Positions 43,321-51,970 of a stretch of DNA of 64,000 bases are shown in pieces (position 1 is the first letter of the stretch; every line of letters starts with the position of its first letter). The stretch comes from PXAP01 sp046483315 (GTDB lineage Bacteria; Bacteroidota; Bacteroidia; Bacteroidales; PUMT01), in NCBI GenBank assembly GCA_046483315.1, contig JAWODJ010000112.1, positions 4,784-68,783 of the forward strand, read 5' to 3'. Under the pieces are notes generated by a model. The model made no database searches and was not told where the DNA came from. It was given only the letters and a program-made list of their open reading frames with translations. Made by a program: the position numbers and the translations under genes.

Positions 43321-45273
43321 TTATTGCTGATCAATTATAAATGCCCTGCTGTAGGATCTTCCCGATTCTGCAACAAGCTGAATTATATATACCCCTGTTC
43401 TGTACTGAGGCAGTGGAATTTCAAAAGTCTCTCCCTGTCTGGCAAACAGGGATGTGCTGTAAATTGCCTGGCCCGCAGAATTATGAATAAACAGGGTAAT
43501 ATCCCCCTCCAGCCCGGGTTCCGCGATAAGTATGTTTACAACATTTTTTGCCGGATTGGGAAATATGATAAAGGGAGGTGTATCCTTCTCCCCTTCCGGG
43601 GGAACAATAACGGTAACACCATCTGTCCATTCATATGCCCCGATATCATAAGAATTTCCCTGGGGCCTGGATGTGCCGGCAATATCGTGAGTTACAAGGA
43701 AATATTCGGTATATTTTCTCATATATGCATTACCGTCCTGGTTAACATTCGCAAGAAATTCAGCTTCCCGGTCATAGACCAGGGAGTCTGCCGCATCTAT
43801 GGCAGGAGATTCCTCCTCCAGCCTCCAGTCGCCTGTATCATGCCACTCATACCAGTGATGAACGAATTCTGCATCAGTGCCGTAATGCCGGGAATCTTCA
43901 TCATGGTAGGTATACGAGATAAAGGGATTGACAAACAAAGGGTCGGCAACGAAATAGCTGTCTGAACCATCACTGTATTTGTTCAGACCGGACTGTTCAG
44001 TGCCATCCTCATTCCAGTGAATATTACCCGAGCCGTCAATAAATCTGTAGCCTGCGCTGAACGGGTCTGTTATATTATAAAAAATTGAATTCCTGATATT
44101 GGGGTTATATGCCGGTCCGGTTACAACCTGATAATAATTGACAAAGGTGCTGTTATAAATTTCCTGTGGCCCTGACACAAAACCGTATCCCTGCCTGTAG
44201 TTGCCAAGGTACCTGTTATCATGATCCTTGTCTGTCCCGACAAAAATGCTGTTATAAACCCTTGTATTCCAGTTTGACCCCAAACCACCAGGCCCCACAA
44301 ATATGCAGTTTTCAACATGAAATACCGGGGCAGCGGCATGAAATGCCAGTTTATAAGGATGCATAAAAAACATTGAATTCCTGATATATACAGGTCCGGT
44401 ATCTCCGGCTGCTATAAAATTAAATTTCCCGCCGTAACGTGATCCGTCTATTATGGAATTCTCCATTTCAAAATATCTGACCCCGGCATCAACGCTGCCC
44501 GTTATCTGGATACCATCGCCGCCCGGTTCATCAGCCGGGTTTTCCGTATAATGATAGTTTGACCAGTCCCATTCCCTGTTATAATTCTCGATATGCAGAT
44601 TATCAATAAAGAAAGAATCGATAGCATGGGCAAAGATCCCGTCATGCCAGATATTTGTCAGATAAACGTTTCTAAGGTCCACCCTGCCGATTTTTTGTAT
44701 TCCGATGGCCCTGTATCCGTAGATAATCTCCAAACCGTCAACAATCAGGAACCCGTCTCTAGGTTCTGTTTGGACATTATCAGCTTCATAGTCACCGAGA
44801 AAATCCCATGTATGAGTAAGGTAAGTTGTATCCTGCGGTGCCCCCTGAACAATCAAATCAACAACCATATGATCTGTCCCTATGCTTCTTAAACCTCTGC
44901 TACCCAGGGTTAACAAAGGCTTTTCACCTTCTCCGTATGCGCCAACATAAATAAATTGTCCAATAAACTGGACCCTGGGGTCAACATCATGGGTTACCCC
45001 TCTTTTAAAAAGTATGGCAGTGTTATCTACATTAACGGCATTTTGTCCCGGATCCCATTTCGGGTAAGGGAACACGGGGTCAATATGAAAGCTGTTAATA
45101 GGATTTGTGATACTTCCATCCCCCTGTGAAGACTCAGAATAATCTATAAAGATGGTGTCCCTCACCCACTCGGGCAATTCCGGCACCTGGGCATGAATAT
45201 CTGACAGCAACCCTGTAAACACCAGGATTTGAATTGAAAAGGAAAGAAAAAAAACTCCCGCTCTTCGGGTCAT
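43321..45273 (-). CDS. Secreted parallel beta-helix protein with T9SS sorting domain
   Basis: A 650-residue exported protein. I choose the ATG at 45273, giving a clean signal peptide ending LLSDIHAQ; an ATG at 45321 and a TTG at 45381 are alternatives. The body begins with IFIDYSESSQGDGSITNPINSF, then many beta-helix coils such as DGIFAHAIDSFFIDNLHIEN, GDGIQITGSVDAG and ENCIFVGPGGLG. The C-terminal 80 residues are a T9SS domain (IIFPNPAKNVVNILIAEPG to YIIQLVAESGRSYSRAFIIDQQ). It is a surface or released partner to the lipid-anchored beta-helix protein at 36.0 kb and may be a lyase or epimerase acting on the finished polymer. Confidence 0.78.
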   Translation of the reverse strand: MTRRAGVFFLSFSIQILVFTGLLSDIHAQVPELPEWVRDTIFIDYSESSQGDGSITNPINSFHIDPVFPYPKWDPGQNAVNVDNTAILFKRGVTHDVDPRVQFIGQFIYVGAYGEGEKPLLTLGSRGLRSIGTDHMVVDLIVQGAPQDTTYLTHTWDFLGDYEADNVQTEPRDGFLIVDGLEIIYGYRAIGIQKIGRVDLRNVYLTNIWHDGIFAHAIDSFFIDNLHIENYNREWDWSNYHYTENPADEPGGDGIQITGSVDAGVRYFEMENSIIDGSRYGGKFNFIAAGDTGPVYIRNSMFFMHPYKLAFHAAAPVFHVENCIFVGPGGLGSNWNTRVYNSIFVGTDKDHDNRYLGNYRQGYGFVSGPQEIYNSTFVNYYQVVTGPAYNPNIRNSIFYNITDPFSAGYRFIDGSGNIHWNEDGTEQSGLNKYSDGSDSYFVADPLFVNPFISYTYHDEDSRHYGTDAEFVHHWYEWHDTGDWRLEEESPAIDAADSLVYDREAEFLANVNQDGNAYMRKYTEYFLVTHDIAGTSRPQGNSYDIGAYEWTDGVTVIVPPEGEKDTPPFIIFPNPAKNVVNILIAEPGLEGDITLFIHNSAGQAIYSTSLFARQGETFEIPLPQYRTGVYIIQLVAESGRSYSRAFIIDQQ

Positions 45274-45391
45274 TTTCCCTGAAATCCTTTTCAGGGAACA
45301 GGTACAGGATTTTTCTATCATCTGGTAGGTTAAGTAATTATTATACTTATAAACACCTGCAACATTTTTATGTTTAAACAATTCAATGTAT

Positions 45392-46591
45392 TTATGCCGG
45401 TATGGATAAATTATCAGACCGGCGGATACCAGTGCCGGTATCCACCAGATATAACATCATACTTATAGCAACAATGCCTGACAATATCTCAAATGAGGTA
45501 ATACTGTTGAATATCAGTAACAGCTGAAAAAGAAAAAACAGCTTAATAAAAACTGTTCTTTTATCTGTCTTCGCAAACAGAACCTTAAAAATAATATACA
45601 ATACCATCAGCGAAGTTAACAGGCCGTATTTAAAAAATAACCCCACTATGCCTATATCAGAAAGGTAGTAACCGTACCTGAGTGAAATCATTGCCAGTCT
45701 TCTTCCATAGGCGGATCTTTCAGTCGGTTCGCCGTTACCTATGATATAGGCTGATTTTTTATTGTCATTCATCGACATAAAATAGTCTGCCGCGCGAACC
45801 CTTATATATGAAGTGCCCTGCGAACCCTCTCTTTCGGCCGATTCTTTCATCTCCATGATTATGCTGTGAAAAGCAAAGAAGCCTGAAATCACAATAACGG
45901 AATACAGGCTGAAAAGCAGCACCTTGTTTTTAACCTGCCTGTTTGCAAGAAGATATCCGGTCGACAATAATATATATAAAGCCAGTATGGACCTGAAACC
46001 GGAAAGAACTGCCACAAGGAATAACAGCATTGCCCCGGCGCCATATTTCATTTTTTTGGTCGTAAAGAACCTGTCCACCGACAAAAAGAACCCTATGTGC
46101 ATAAAGTAGGTCCCCGGAAGGTTCATGCGTATGGTCCCCCGGTCCAAAAATATCTTGGCATCGGTAATAAGTGTCGGATATAGCAGATACTGTACTATAA
46201 ATATGACCCCGCCTGCTATTCCGAAATAAAACAGCAGGTCAATAATCCACTGCGGCCTGGGAGCAAGGTAAAACAGCAAAAAATAAAACAGAAAGGCGTA
46301 CATATGTCTTTGCTGGTAAAGAGTTATTCCCCATGATTGATTATTAAAATAAACGGCTCCCAGTGAACTTATCATTACACCGGAAAGTAAAAGGATTACA
46401 GCAACAGAAAAATGCTTTTTTACAGGCTGGCCCGAATGGCCGTAAATTAAAAACAGGGCGAGGTTTCCTACAATCAGCACCACTGTAAGAATATCCAGTA
46501 ACCTTACCATTATTCCCAGTCCCCGCAGCTGGTACAAACCAACTGAGGCAAGGATAATGGATACTATAAGTATTTTTTTATATAACTGCAT
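45392..46591 (-). CDS. wzy: O-antigen/exopolysaccharide polymerase-like membrane protein (Wzy)
   Basis: A 399-residue protein with ten to twelve predicted membrane helices and one large periplasmic loop (about 240-305), the usual Wzy layout. Wzy proteins have little sequence conservation; the visible signs are the long hydrophobic profile, the LSGFRSILALYILLSTGYLL segment, and the GNGEPTERSAYGRRLAM loop before the helices that follow. It would polymerise lipid-linked repeat units on the periplasmic face under Wzc control. It lies 119 bp upstream of the T9SS beta-helix gene in the same direction and divergent from the PP-loop genes. Confidence 0.75.
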   Translation of the reverse strand: MQLYKKILIVSIILASVGLYQLRGLGIMVRLLDILTVVLIVGNLALFLIYGHSGQPVKKHFSVAVILLLSGVMISSLGAVYFNNQSWGITLYQQRHMYAFLFYFLLFYLAPRPQWIIDLLFYFGIAGGVIFIVQYLLYPTLITDAKIFLDRGTIRMNLPGTYFMHIGFFLSVDRFFTTKKMKYGAGAMLLFLVAVLSGFRSILALYILLSTGYLLANRQVKNKVLLFSLYSVIVISGFFAFHSIIMEMKESAEREGSQGTSYIRVRAADYFMSMNDNKKSAYIIGNGEPTERSAYGRRLAMISLRYGYYLSDIGIVGLFFKYGLLTSLMVLYIIFKVLFAKTDKRTVFIKLFFLFQLLLIFNSITSFEILSGIVAISMMLYLVDTGTGIRRSDNLSIPA

Positions 46592-46737
46592 TAAAAAATC
46601 CGCCCCCGCTTCTGTAATTTTATATCAATTAGGTGGTAATTAAACATTCTCATAAGATAATTGTTTGAACTGGCAGTAAAATATGATATAATATTTAGAA
46701 AACAGATCAAAAATCTTCCGTTTACAAGACTCCCCAA

Positions 46738-47949
46738 ATGAGAATCAACAGTATTTCCAAAAAGGTATCAGGCGACAAGGCCATTCTTTCGGCAGAAATA
46801 GAATCCCCGGGCTTTAATAATGATATCAAAACAATATTCTTTTCTTTTCCAAAAGAATATTCAGATCACATGCCTCTTTCAGCCGATCCGTTTTTCCCCG
46901 CTGTATTGATACCCGCTATGGTGGCCGGGGAGGATCTTGAAATTATACCGGCAATCTCAGAAAAGATCCTTGATAACCAGTCCACTATCCAGGATATTTT
47001 CAAAACCTGGCATCCCGATAAGCTCAGTAAGATAAATGTACGCGCAAATAGTTTCTATGAATCTTCAGCCAACGCCAGCAGGAAAAATGCAACCTTTTTC
47101 TCCATGGGAGTGGACTCAATGTACACCATGCTAAAGTACCTTCCAAAAAACGATCCCCCGGAAGGGACACAGCTCAACACCCTGGTATACATGAAAGGCC
47201 TGGAACTGCCGCTAAGTACATACTCGGCAGGACAGGACAAAGAAGTTATTGCAGCGATCAAAAATGTCGCCTCACATTACAGTCTGGATTTAATAACAGG
47301 CGAGACCAATATGCGGGATATTTTCCCTCTCGATTTTGTAAAACTATACCTCGGGCCCTGCCTGGCTTCATCAGCACTTTCGCTGTCAGAAGGTTTCAAA
47401 AACTTTTACATCCCCTCCCACTATTCCTATGCCGACCTTTTTCCGGTAGCCAGCAGTCCGTTGCTGGACCATTTATGGTCGAATGCTTCAACTTCTATTA
47501 TACATGACGGATCGGATAAGGAGCGGGCTCAGAAAATTACCAGCCTTATAGCAAACGATTCCTTTGCTCTCGACAACCTGAGGGTATGCGTTGATAATGT
47601 GGGCGGTAACTACAACTGCTGTAAATGCTGGAAATGTGTCAGGACAATGCTCACCCTCGAGATAATTGGCAAATTAGAGGAATCAAAAGCTTTCCCTGAG
47701 CCCTTACCCGGGTGCTATGCAAAGGAGCTGAAGACATATAATTATGACTCCATGATATATGCGAAAGAGAACCTGAGGCTCGCACAGAAGCACGGGAACA
47801 AAGAGATTGAAAGAATACTCAACAATGAGATCAGGATCGGAAAGCTTGATCTTCTCAGAGAAGGCAGATCTCTGTTTTTTCTCATCAGGGAGCTTATCTA
47901 CTACTTTTCAGTAAAAGCAGGAAGATGGCTCAGGCTAATTAAGTACTGA
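46738..47949 (+). CDS. QueC-like PP-loop ATPase, copy 1
   Basis: A 403-residue soluble protein with an unusual N-terminal domain (1-115), then a PP-loop of form FFSMGVDSMYTML (121-132), resembling the SGGxDS loop of N-type ATP pyrophosphatases with one Gly replaced. Further on, C284, C294, C297 and C300 form a C-x9-C-x2-C-x2-C cluster, almost the C-x8-C-x2-C-x2-C zinc site of QueC (7-cyano-7-deazaguanine synthase). QueC-like proteins adenylate a carboxylate and pass it to ammonia. No other queuosine gene is near; a paralogue follows 4 bp downstream. An amidation or nitrile-forming step on a polymer component is inference. Its G+C and codon use look like the neighbours. Confidence 0.7.
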   Translation: MRINSISKKVSGDKAILSAEIESPGFNNDIKTIFFSFPKEYSDHMPLSADPFFPAVLIPAMVAGEDLEIIPAISEKILDNQSTIQDIFKTWHPDKLSKINVRANSFYESSANASRKNATFFSMGVDSMYTMLKYLPKNDPPEGTQLNTLVYMKGLELPLSTYSAGQDKEVIAAIKNVASHYSLDLITGETNMRDIFPLDFVKLYLGPCLASSALSLSEGFKNFYIPSHYSYADLFPVASSPLLDHLWSNASTSIIHDGSDKERAQKITSLIANDSFALDNLRVCVDNVGGNYNCCKCWKCVRTMLTLEIIGKLEESKAFPEPLPGCYAKELKTYNYDSMIYAKENLRLAQKHGNKEIERILNNEIRIGKLDLLREGRSLFFLIRELIYYFSVKAGRWLRLIKY

Positions 47950-47953
47950 CCCC

Positions 47954-49162
47954 ATGAAGATCATTAGTGTAAACAAAAATATAACAGACGGCAAAGCCAT
48001 CTTGTCCGCAGATATTGAATCTGAAAACTATCCGGATGCACGGGAGATCTTCTTTGCCTATCCGCAGGAATTTGCAGATCACCTGCCCGTTTCAGCAGAT
48101 CCCTTCTTTCCTGCCGTCCTTATACCGGCAATGCTGGCCGGAGAAGACCTGGAGGTAGCACCTCCCCTTTCGGGGAAAATATTTGCCAGCCATTCACTTA
48201 TACAGGATATTCTCAGTACGTGGTATCCTGAGAAAATGAACAGGGTCAGTGTTCATGCTGAGAATTTAACCCAGACAGTAACGGCAGAACCGGTCAAAAA
48301 TGCCACATTTTTCTCCCTTGGGGTGGACTCGATGTATTCAATGCTGAAGCATCTGCCTGCAAACGATCCGCCCCCGGGCAGGCAGCTTAACAGCTTAATA
48401 TTCATGAAGGGGCTGGAACTGCCACTCAGTGTATACGCAAACGGACAGGACAGGGAATTGATTGCAACCATAAAAAAGCTGGGTGACCATTACAATCTTG
48501 AACTGCTGACCGGTGAGACCAACATCAGGGATGTGTTCCCTGTCAGTTATGAAAAGTATTATTTCGGCCCATGCCTTGCAGCCACCGCACTCTCCCTTTC
48601 TGCCGGGTTCAAAAACATTTTCATTCCATCATCAAACTCATATGCCGACCTGCTTCCTGATCCCGGCAGTCCGCTGCTGGATCCGTTATGGTCAAACGAA
48701 ACCACAAAAATAATCCATGACGGCTCCGAAAAGGAGCGTGCAGAAAAGATCGCAGACCTGATCTCCCTTGACAACCATGCATTGAATAACCTGAGGGTTT
48801 GCGTAAATAATGAAGGAGGCAGTTCCAATTGCTGCCGTTGCTGGAAATGCACGAGGACGATGGTAACACTGGATATTATCGACCGGCTGAAAGACTCAAA
48901 AGCATTCCCGCTCGGATTACCCGGCAATTATGCACGGGAGTTAAGGACTTATGATCCTGATTCGATGGTATATACAAAAGAGAACCTTAAACTGGCCAGG
49001 AAGTACGGGAAAAAAGAGATTGCAGAGAAGCTGTATAATGAGATCAGGATCGGTACATTTGATATTTACCGCGAAGGCAAACCCATGCGACACATGTTAA
49101 TGGAGCTGGTCTGTTATTTTTCTGTCAAACTCGGAAGAGCTGTAAAGATCCTGGATTTCTGA
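47954..49162 (+). CDS. QueC-like PP-loop ATPase, copy 2
   Basis: A 402-residue paralogue of the preceding gene, with the same length, domain order and key sites: PP-loop FFSLGVDSMYSML, the GETNIRDVFP block, HDGSEKERAEKI and the four-cysteine cluster in LRVCVNNEGG...NCCRCWKC. The two match along their whole length, clearly a tandem duplication followed by divergence. The start is 4 bp after copy 1, so they are co-transcribed and probably form a heteromer or act in sequence. The last 44 bp of the gene, including the stop, are duplicated just downstream (see the repeat). Function as for copy 1: ATP-dependent, unknown substrate. Confidence 0.7.
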   Translation: MKIISVNKNITDGKAILSADIESENYPDAREIFFAYPQEFADHLPVSADPFFPAVLIPAMLAGEDLEVAPPLSGKIFASHSLIQDILSTWYPEKMNRVSVHAENLTQTVTAEPVKNATFFSLGVDSMYSMLKHLPANDPPPGRQLNSLIFMKGLELPLSVYANGQDRELIATIKKLGDHYNLELLTGETNIRDVFPVSYEKYYFGPCLAATALSLSAGFKNIFIPSSNSYADLLPDPGSPLLDPLWSNETTKIIHDGSEKERAEKIADLISLDNHALNNLRVCVNNEGGSSNCCRCWKCTRTMVTLDIIDRLKDSKAFPLGLPGNYARELRTYDPDSMVYTKENLKLARKYGKKEIAEKLYNEIRIGTFDIYREGKPMRHMLMELVCYFSVKLGRAVKILDF

Positions 49163-49212
49163 TTATTCTCTGTCAAACCCGGAAGAGCTGTAAAAATCCT
49201 GGATTTCTGATA
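49121..49212 (+). repeat. 48-bp-period tandem duplication of the PP-loop copy 2 tail
   Basis: The 44 bp at 49121-49164 (last codons SVKLGRAVKILDF and stop) recur at 49169-49212 with two base differences (L to P, and a silent change), in the same reading frame and again ending in a stop codon. The second copy lies beyond the first stop, so it is not translated unless that stop is read through. Confidence 0.92.
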
Positions 49213-49236
49213 TTTTTATAAGTTCCCGACCGGGGC

Positions 49237-50670
49237 TTACCTTTCTTTTCTTTTAGGAATGAGCTTTTCGTAAATAAAAACCAGGGCACCGTGCACCGAG
49301 CTTCTCAGCTCGTAGAGCAGATAAGAGGTATATGCCGCGAAAGCGGCCAGCTTAATTCCAACCCAGTTGAAATGAACTGACAGAAAAAGCAGGAATGCAA
49401 ATAACATTACCGGCATCCAGAAGCCGGAGATCAAACGCCAACTCATATTGAACGAGCGGTAAAAGCCAAAATATATGTTAACGGGTACGGTAATGAAAAC
49501 ATACCCCAGACTAAGGAATATGATGATGTGCATCATTGAGAACAGGCCGCCTGCAATAACAAATGCTACAGTAAGTATACTGTTTACAAGATTGATAAGG
49601 AACATGTTCCTCTCCTTTCCGTAGAGAATAAACACCGAAGGTGCAGTGCTTATTATAGAATTAAACACAAGTATCATTCCCACATACGGGAGAAAATCAG
49701 ATACGCCTGTCCAGTTCGCTCCCCAAAGCACCCTCACCAGTTCATAGGGAAAAACGGCCAGTACGAAAACCACCGGGAGGTTAAAAACAGTTACTATTCG
49801 CAGGATATCCAGGTATTCCCTGTTTGCATCGCCTTTTTCATCAATGAGCTTTTTTAAAGACGGAAAAAGAACCGTATTGAATATCCCCGTAATGAGCCTG
49901 TTGGTAAGACTTATGAACCTGAATGCACGGTTATAGAGACCCAGGTCCGCCTGGGTATAAAGCCGGCCTATCACCACCTTGTCCGCGTTACCTGCCCAGT
50001 AATCTATCATATTGTTCAGAGACAGGCTGCCCATAAGCGACCGGATCTTGTACAGGGTCATTTTTGCCGATTTCCAGCCAAATAACCTGAAACGAATCTC
50101 AACCTTGTTCCTTAAATAAAAAAACTGAACGATCGGTCCCAGAACAAGAGGTATTATCAGCGACCAGTATGAAAAGCCCAGCAGTGCCAGTATTATGGTC
50201 AGAATGATCTGAAATGCGGCACCCCATAGCTTTGCTCTTCCAATATATTTAAACTGAAGCCCTTTCGATAGCAGCGCGTAAGGTATATATGTAAAAGAAT
50301 CAAATAAGAATTTAAATGAGATAAGAATAGTCGGTATTACCAGTGCCGGATTATTGAAAAAGTAGGCAATAGGGACAGAGAGTCCTGAAAGAATCAGGGT
50401 GAGTGCAACCCCCATCCAGACCGAAAGGCTGTACAGGTGACGATGAAACGTGTACCGGTAATCACTGCGGATAACAGAATGCCCGATACCAACATTTGCA
50501 AAAAGCTGTATAAATCCCGCAAAAATATTGATTATGGCAACAAAGCCATATTCCTCCGGAAGAAGAAGTCTGGACAGGATGATAGTAGCAAGAAATTCAA
50601 AACCCTGGGAAAGGTAATTGTACAGGGCAAAAGTAGATATACTCTTAAAAAAACCTCTTTTAAACGACAT
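49237..50670 (-). CDS. wzx: Oligosaccharide flippase (Wzx/MATE-like)
   Basis: A 477-residue protein with about fourteen membrane helices of the MOP (polysaccharide transport, Wzx/MviN) superfamily. The start FKSISTFALYNYLSQGFEFLATIILSRLLLPEEYGFVAI is the conserved first-helix pair of this family. It carries lipid-linked repeat units across the inner membrane to the Wzy polymerase. It lies 45 bp downstream of the pyruvyl transferase gene in the same direction. No second flippase is in the window, so the whole locus probably depends on it. Confidence 0.92.
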   Translation of the reverse strand: MSFKRGFFKSISTFALYNYLSQGFEFLATIILSRLLLPEEYGFVAIINIFAGFIQLFANVGIGHSVIRSDYRYTFHRHLYSLSVWMGVALTLILSGLSVPIAYFFNNPALVIPTILISFKFLFDSFTYIPYALLSKGLQFKYIGRAKLWGAAFQIILTIILALLGFSYWSLIIPLVLGPIVQFFYLRNKVEIRFRLFGWKSAKMTLYKIRSLMGSLSLNNMIDYWAGNADKVVIGRLYTQADLGLYNRAFRFISLTNRLITGIFNTVLFPSLKKLIDEKGDANREYLDILRIVTVFNLPVVFVLAVFPYELVRVLWGANWTGVSDFLPYVGMILVFNSIISTAPSVFILYGKERNMFLINLVNSILTVAFVIAGGLFSMMHIIIFLSLGYVFITVPVNIYFGFYRSFNMSWRLISGFWMPVMLFAFLLFLSVHFNWVGIKLAAFAAYTSYLLYELRSSVHGALVFIYEKLIPKRKER

Positions 50671-50715
50671 TAATATTGTTGCTCGTTAAACACCTTTTAC
50701 TGCAATTGTTATTCA

Positions 50716-51612
50716 TCATGCGTAATCCCGTTTCAGATCATCCAGTATCTGTAACAGCCGGGCTTCTTTCGATTTCAAAACACTCTCCCGGCTTAACAGG
50801 GGCTCAGTGTTTTTAATGATCCGGCTGAGCTCTTTCATAAATCTGTTTTCAAGATACAACGACTGAAAAGATCTGTACATTGACGATGAAATGCCGTTAA
50901 TTATTGATTCCTCGTTAAACCGCAGTTTATCATTCATAATCCTTTTTATCCATTCCTTATTATACAACCGTGATAACCTGACCGGGTTATATTCCATCCC
51001 GACTGATAACATCCAGTCCCTCCACTTAAAATCATTGACATGTTCAAACATTTTCAACGGTATCCATGGAATTCTGAAAGAATCGGCAAAAATAGCACCG
51101 TGCATAGCCTCGCTTAATATACATTCCGACTGCCTGATTTGTTCAACAACCTTTTCGGGATTGAGTTGCGGACTGATATAGTTGATGCCGAGTTCCTTAA
51201 AAACAATCTCCCACCTGTCAAACATCTTTTCACTCACATGATGAGGGATAAAAGAATATTTAAATTTCTTTTCAACCGGCTTTTTGAATTCCTGCAAGGA
51301 CCTTATAAGAACAGCCCCGTCAGTAACTGCCTTAGAGGGATCCAGCTTCAGGGCCGAAGCTGTCAGGGGTCCCCGCACACACCTTATATCATATACTGAA
51401 TCAACCACAGGAACGTGGTCATATGCAAACCCCGAGCTGAAAACAATTATCTTTTCCGTATTCTCATCACCTTTAATAAACCCCAGTATGGAACCTATGC
51501 CAAGAAAAAGTACAGACTCATCACCGTCGAAAAATCCGGGCAACAACCTGCTAAATATTAAAGGGTTTATGGCATCACCAAAATTGGCACCTTCATAATA
51601 TTTTAATACCAT
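50716..51612 (-). CDS. Polysaccharide pyruvyl transferase family protein
   Basis: A 298-residue protein of the CsaB/WcaK-like family. The opening YYEGANFGDAINPLIF matches the G-x-N-x-GD motif of the donor-binding domain; VRGPLTASALKL, the stretch YSFIPHHVSEKM and ECILSEAMHGAIFADSFRIPWIPL (the conserved S-E-MHG block) are family hallmarks. Such enzymes transfer pyruvate from PEP to form a ketal on a sugar, although some members are glycosyltransferases. It is the first gene of a two-gene unit with wzx. A pyruvylated sugar would add negative charge to the polymer. Confidence 0.85.
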   Translation of the reverse strand: MVLKYYEGANFGDAINPLIFSRLLPGFFDGDESVLFLGIGSILGFIKGDENTEKIIVFSSGFAYDHVPVVDSVYDIRCVRGPLTASALKLDPSKAVTDGAVLIRSLQEFKKPVEKKFKYSFIPHHVSEKMFDRWEIVFKELGINYISPQLNPEKVVEQIRQSECILSEAMHGAIFADSFRIPWIPLKMFEHVNDFKWRDWMLSVGMEYNPVRLSRLYNKEWIKRIMNDKLRFNEESIINGISSSMYRSFQSLYLENRFMKELSRIIKNTEPLLSRESVLKSKEARLLQILDDLKRDYA

Positions 51613-51970
51613 AATTAATAAAGAAATAAAATCACAACATGCTTACAATGCATAGTATGATCCCTAAACAACTTTTTTACCGGGTAGTTCATTTTTAGCT
51701 CAAGAACCTTCCTTTTTAAATGACCCCGGATGATCCGCAACCATTTATTCTGAAATTATATCTCCATAATCAGTTATTTGATCATGGAAATAATCTGACT
51801 CATCAATATTAATCAAAACTTTGTCAATATATGTAGAAAAGATATTATATATTATTTTTATTTAATCTAAATTTGCATAATAAATAATATGCCTCAACCT
51901 GCAGGAAGAAAGCAAAAATGTTATCTGCAATTAAGGCGCAAAAACATTGAATAACTTAAATAATATCACC
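51613..51970. other. Divergent intergenic region with one clear promoter
   Basis: 358 bp, strongly AT-rich, between the pyruvyl transferase (minus) and thioester-domain lipoprotein (plus) genes. TAAATTTG at 51868-51875 is an exact -7 box for the plus-strand gene, about 95 bp before its ATG. No well-spaced -33 element, small ORF or RNA gene was found. Confidence 0.6.
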
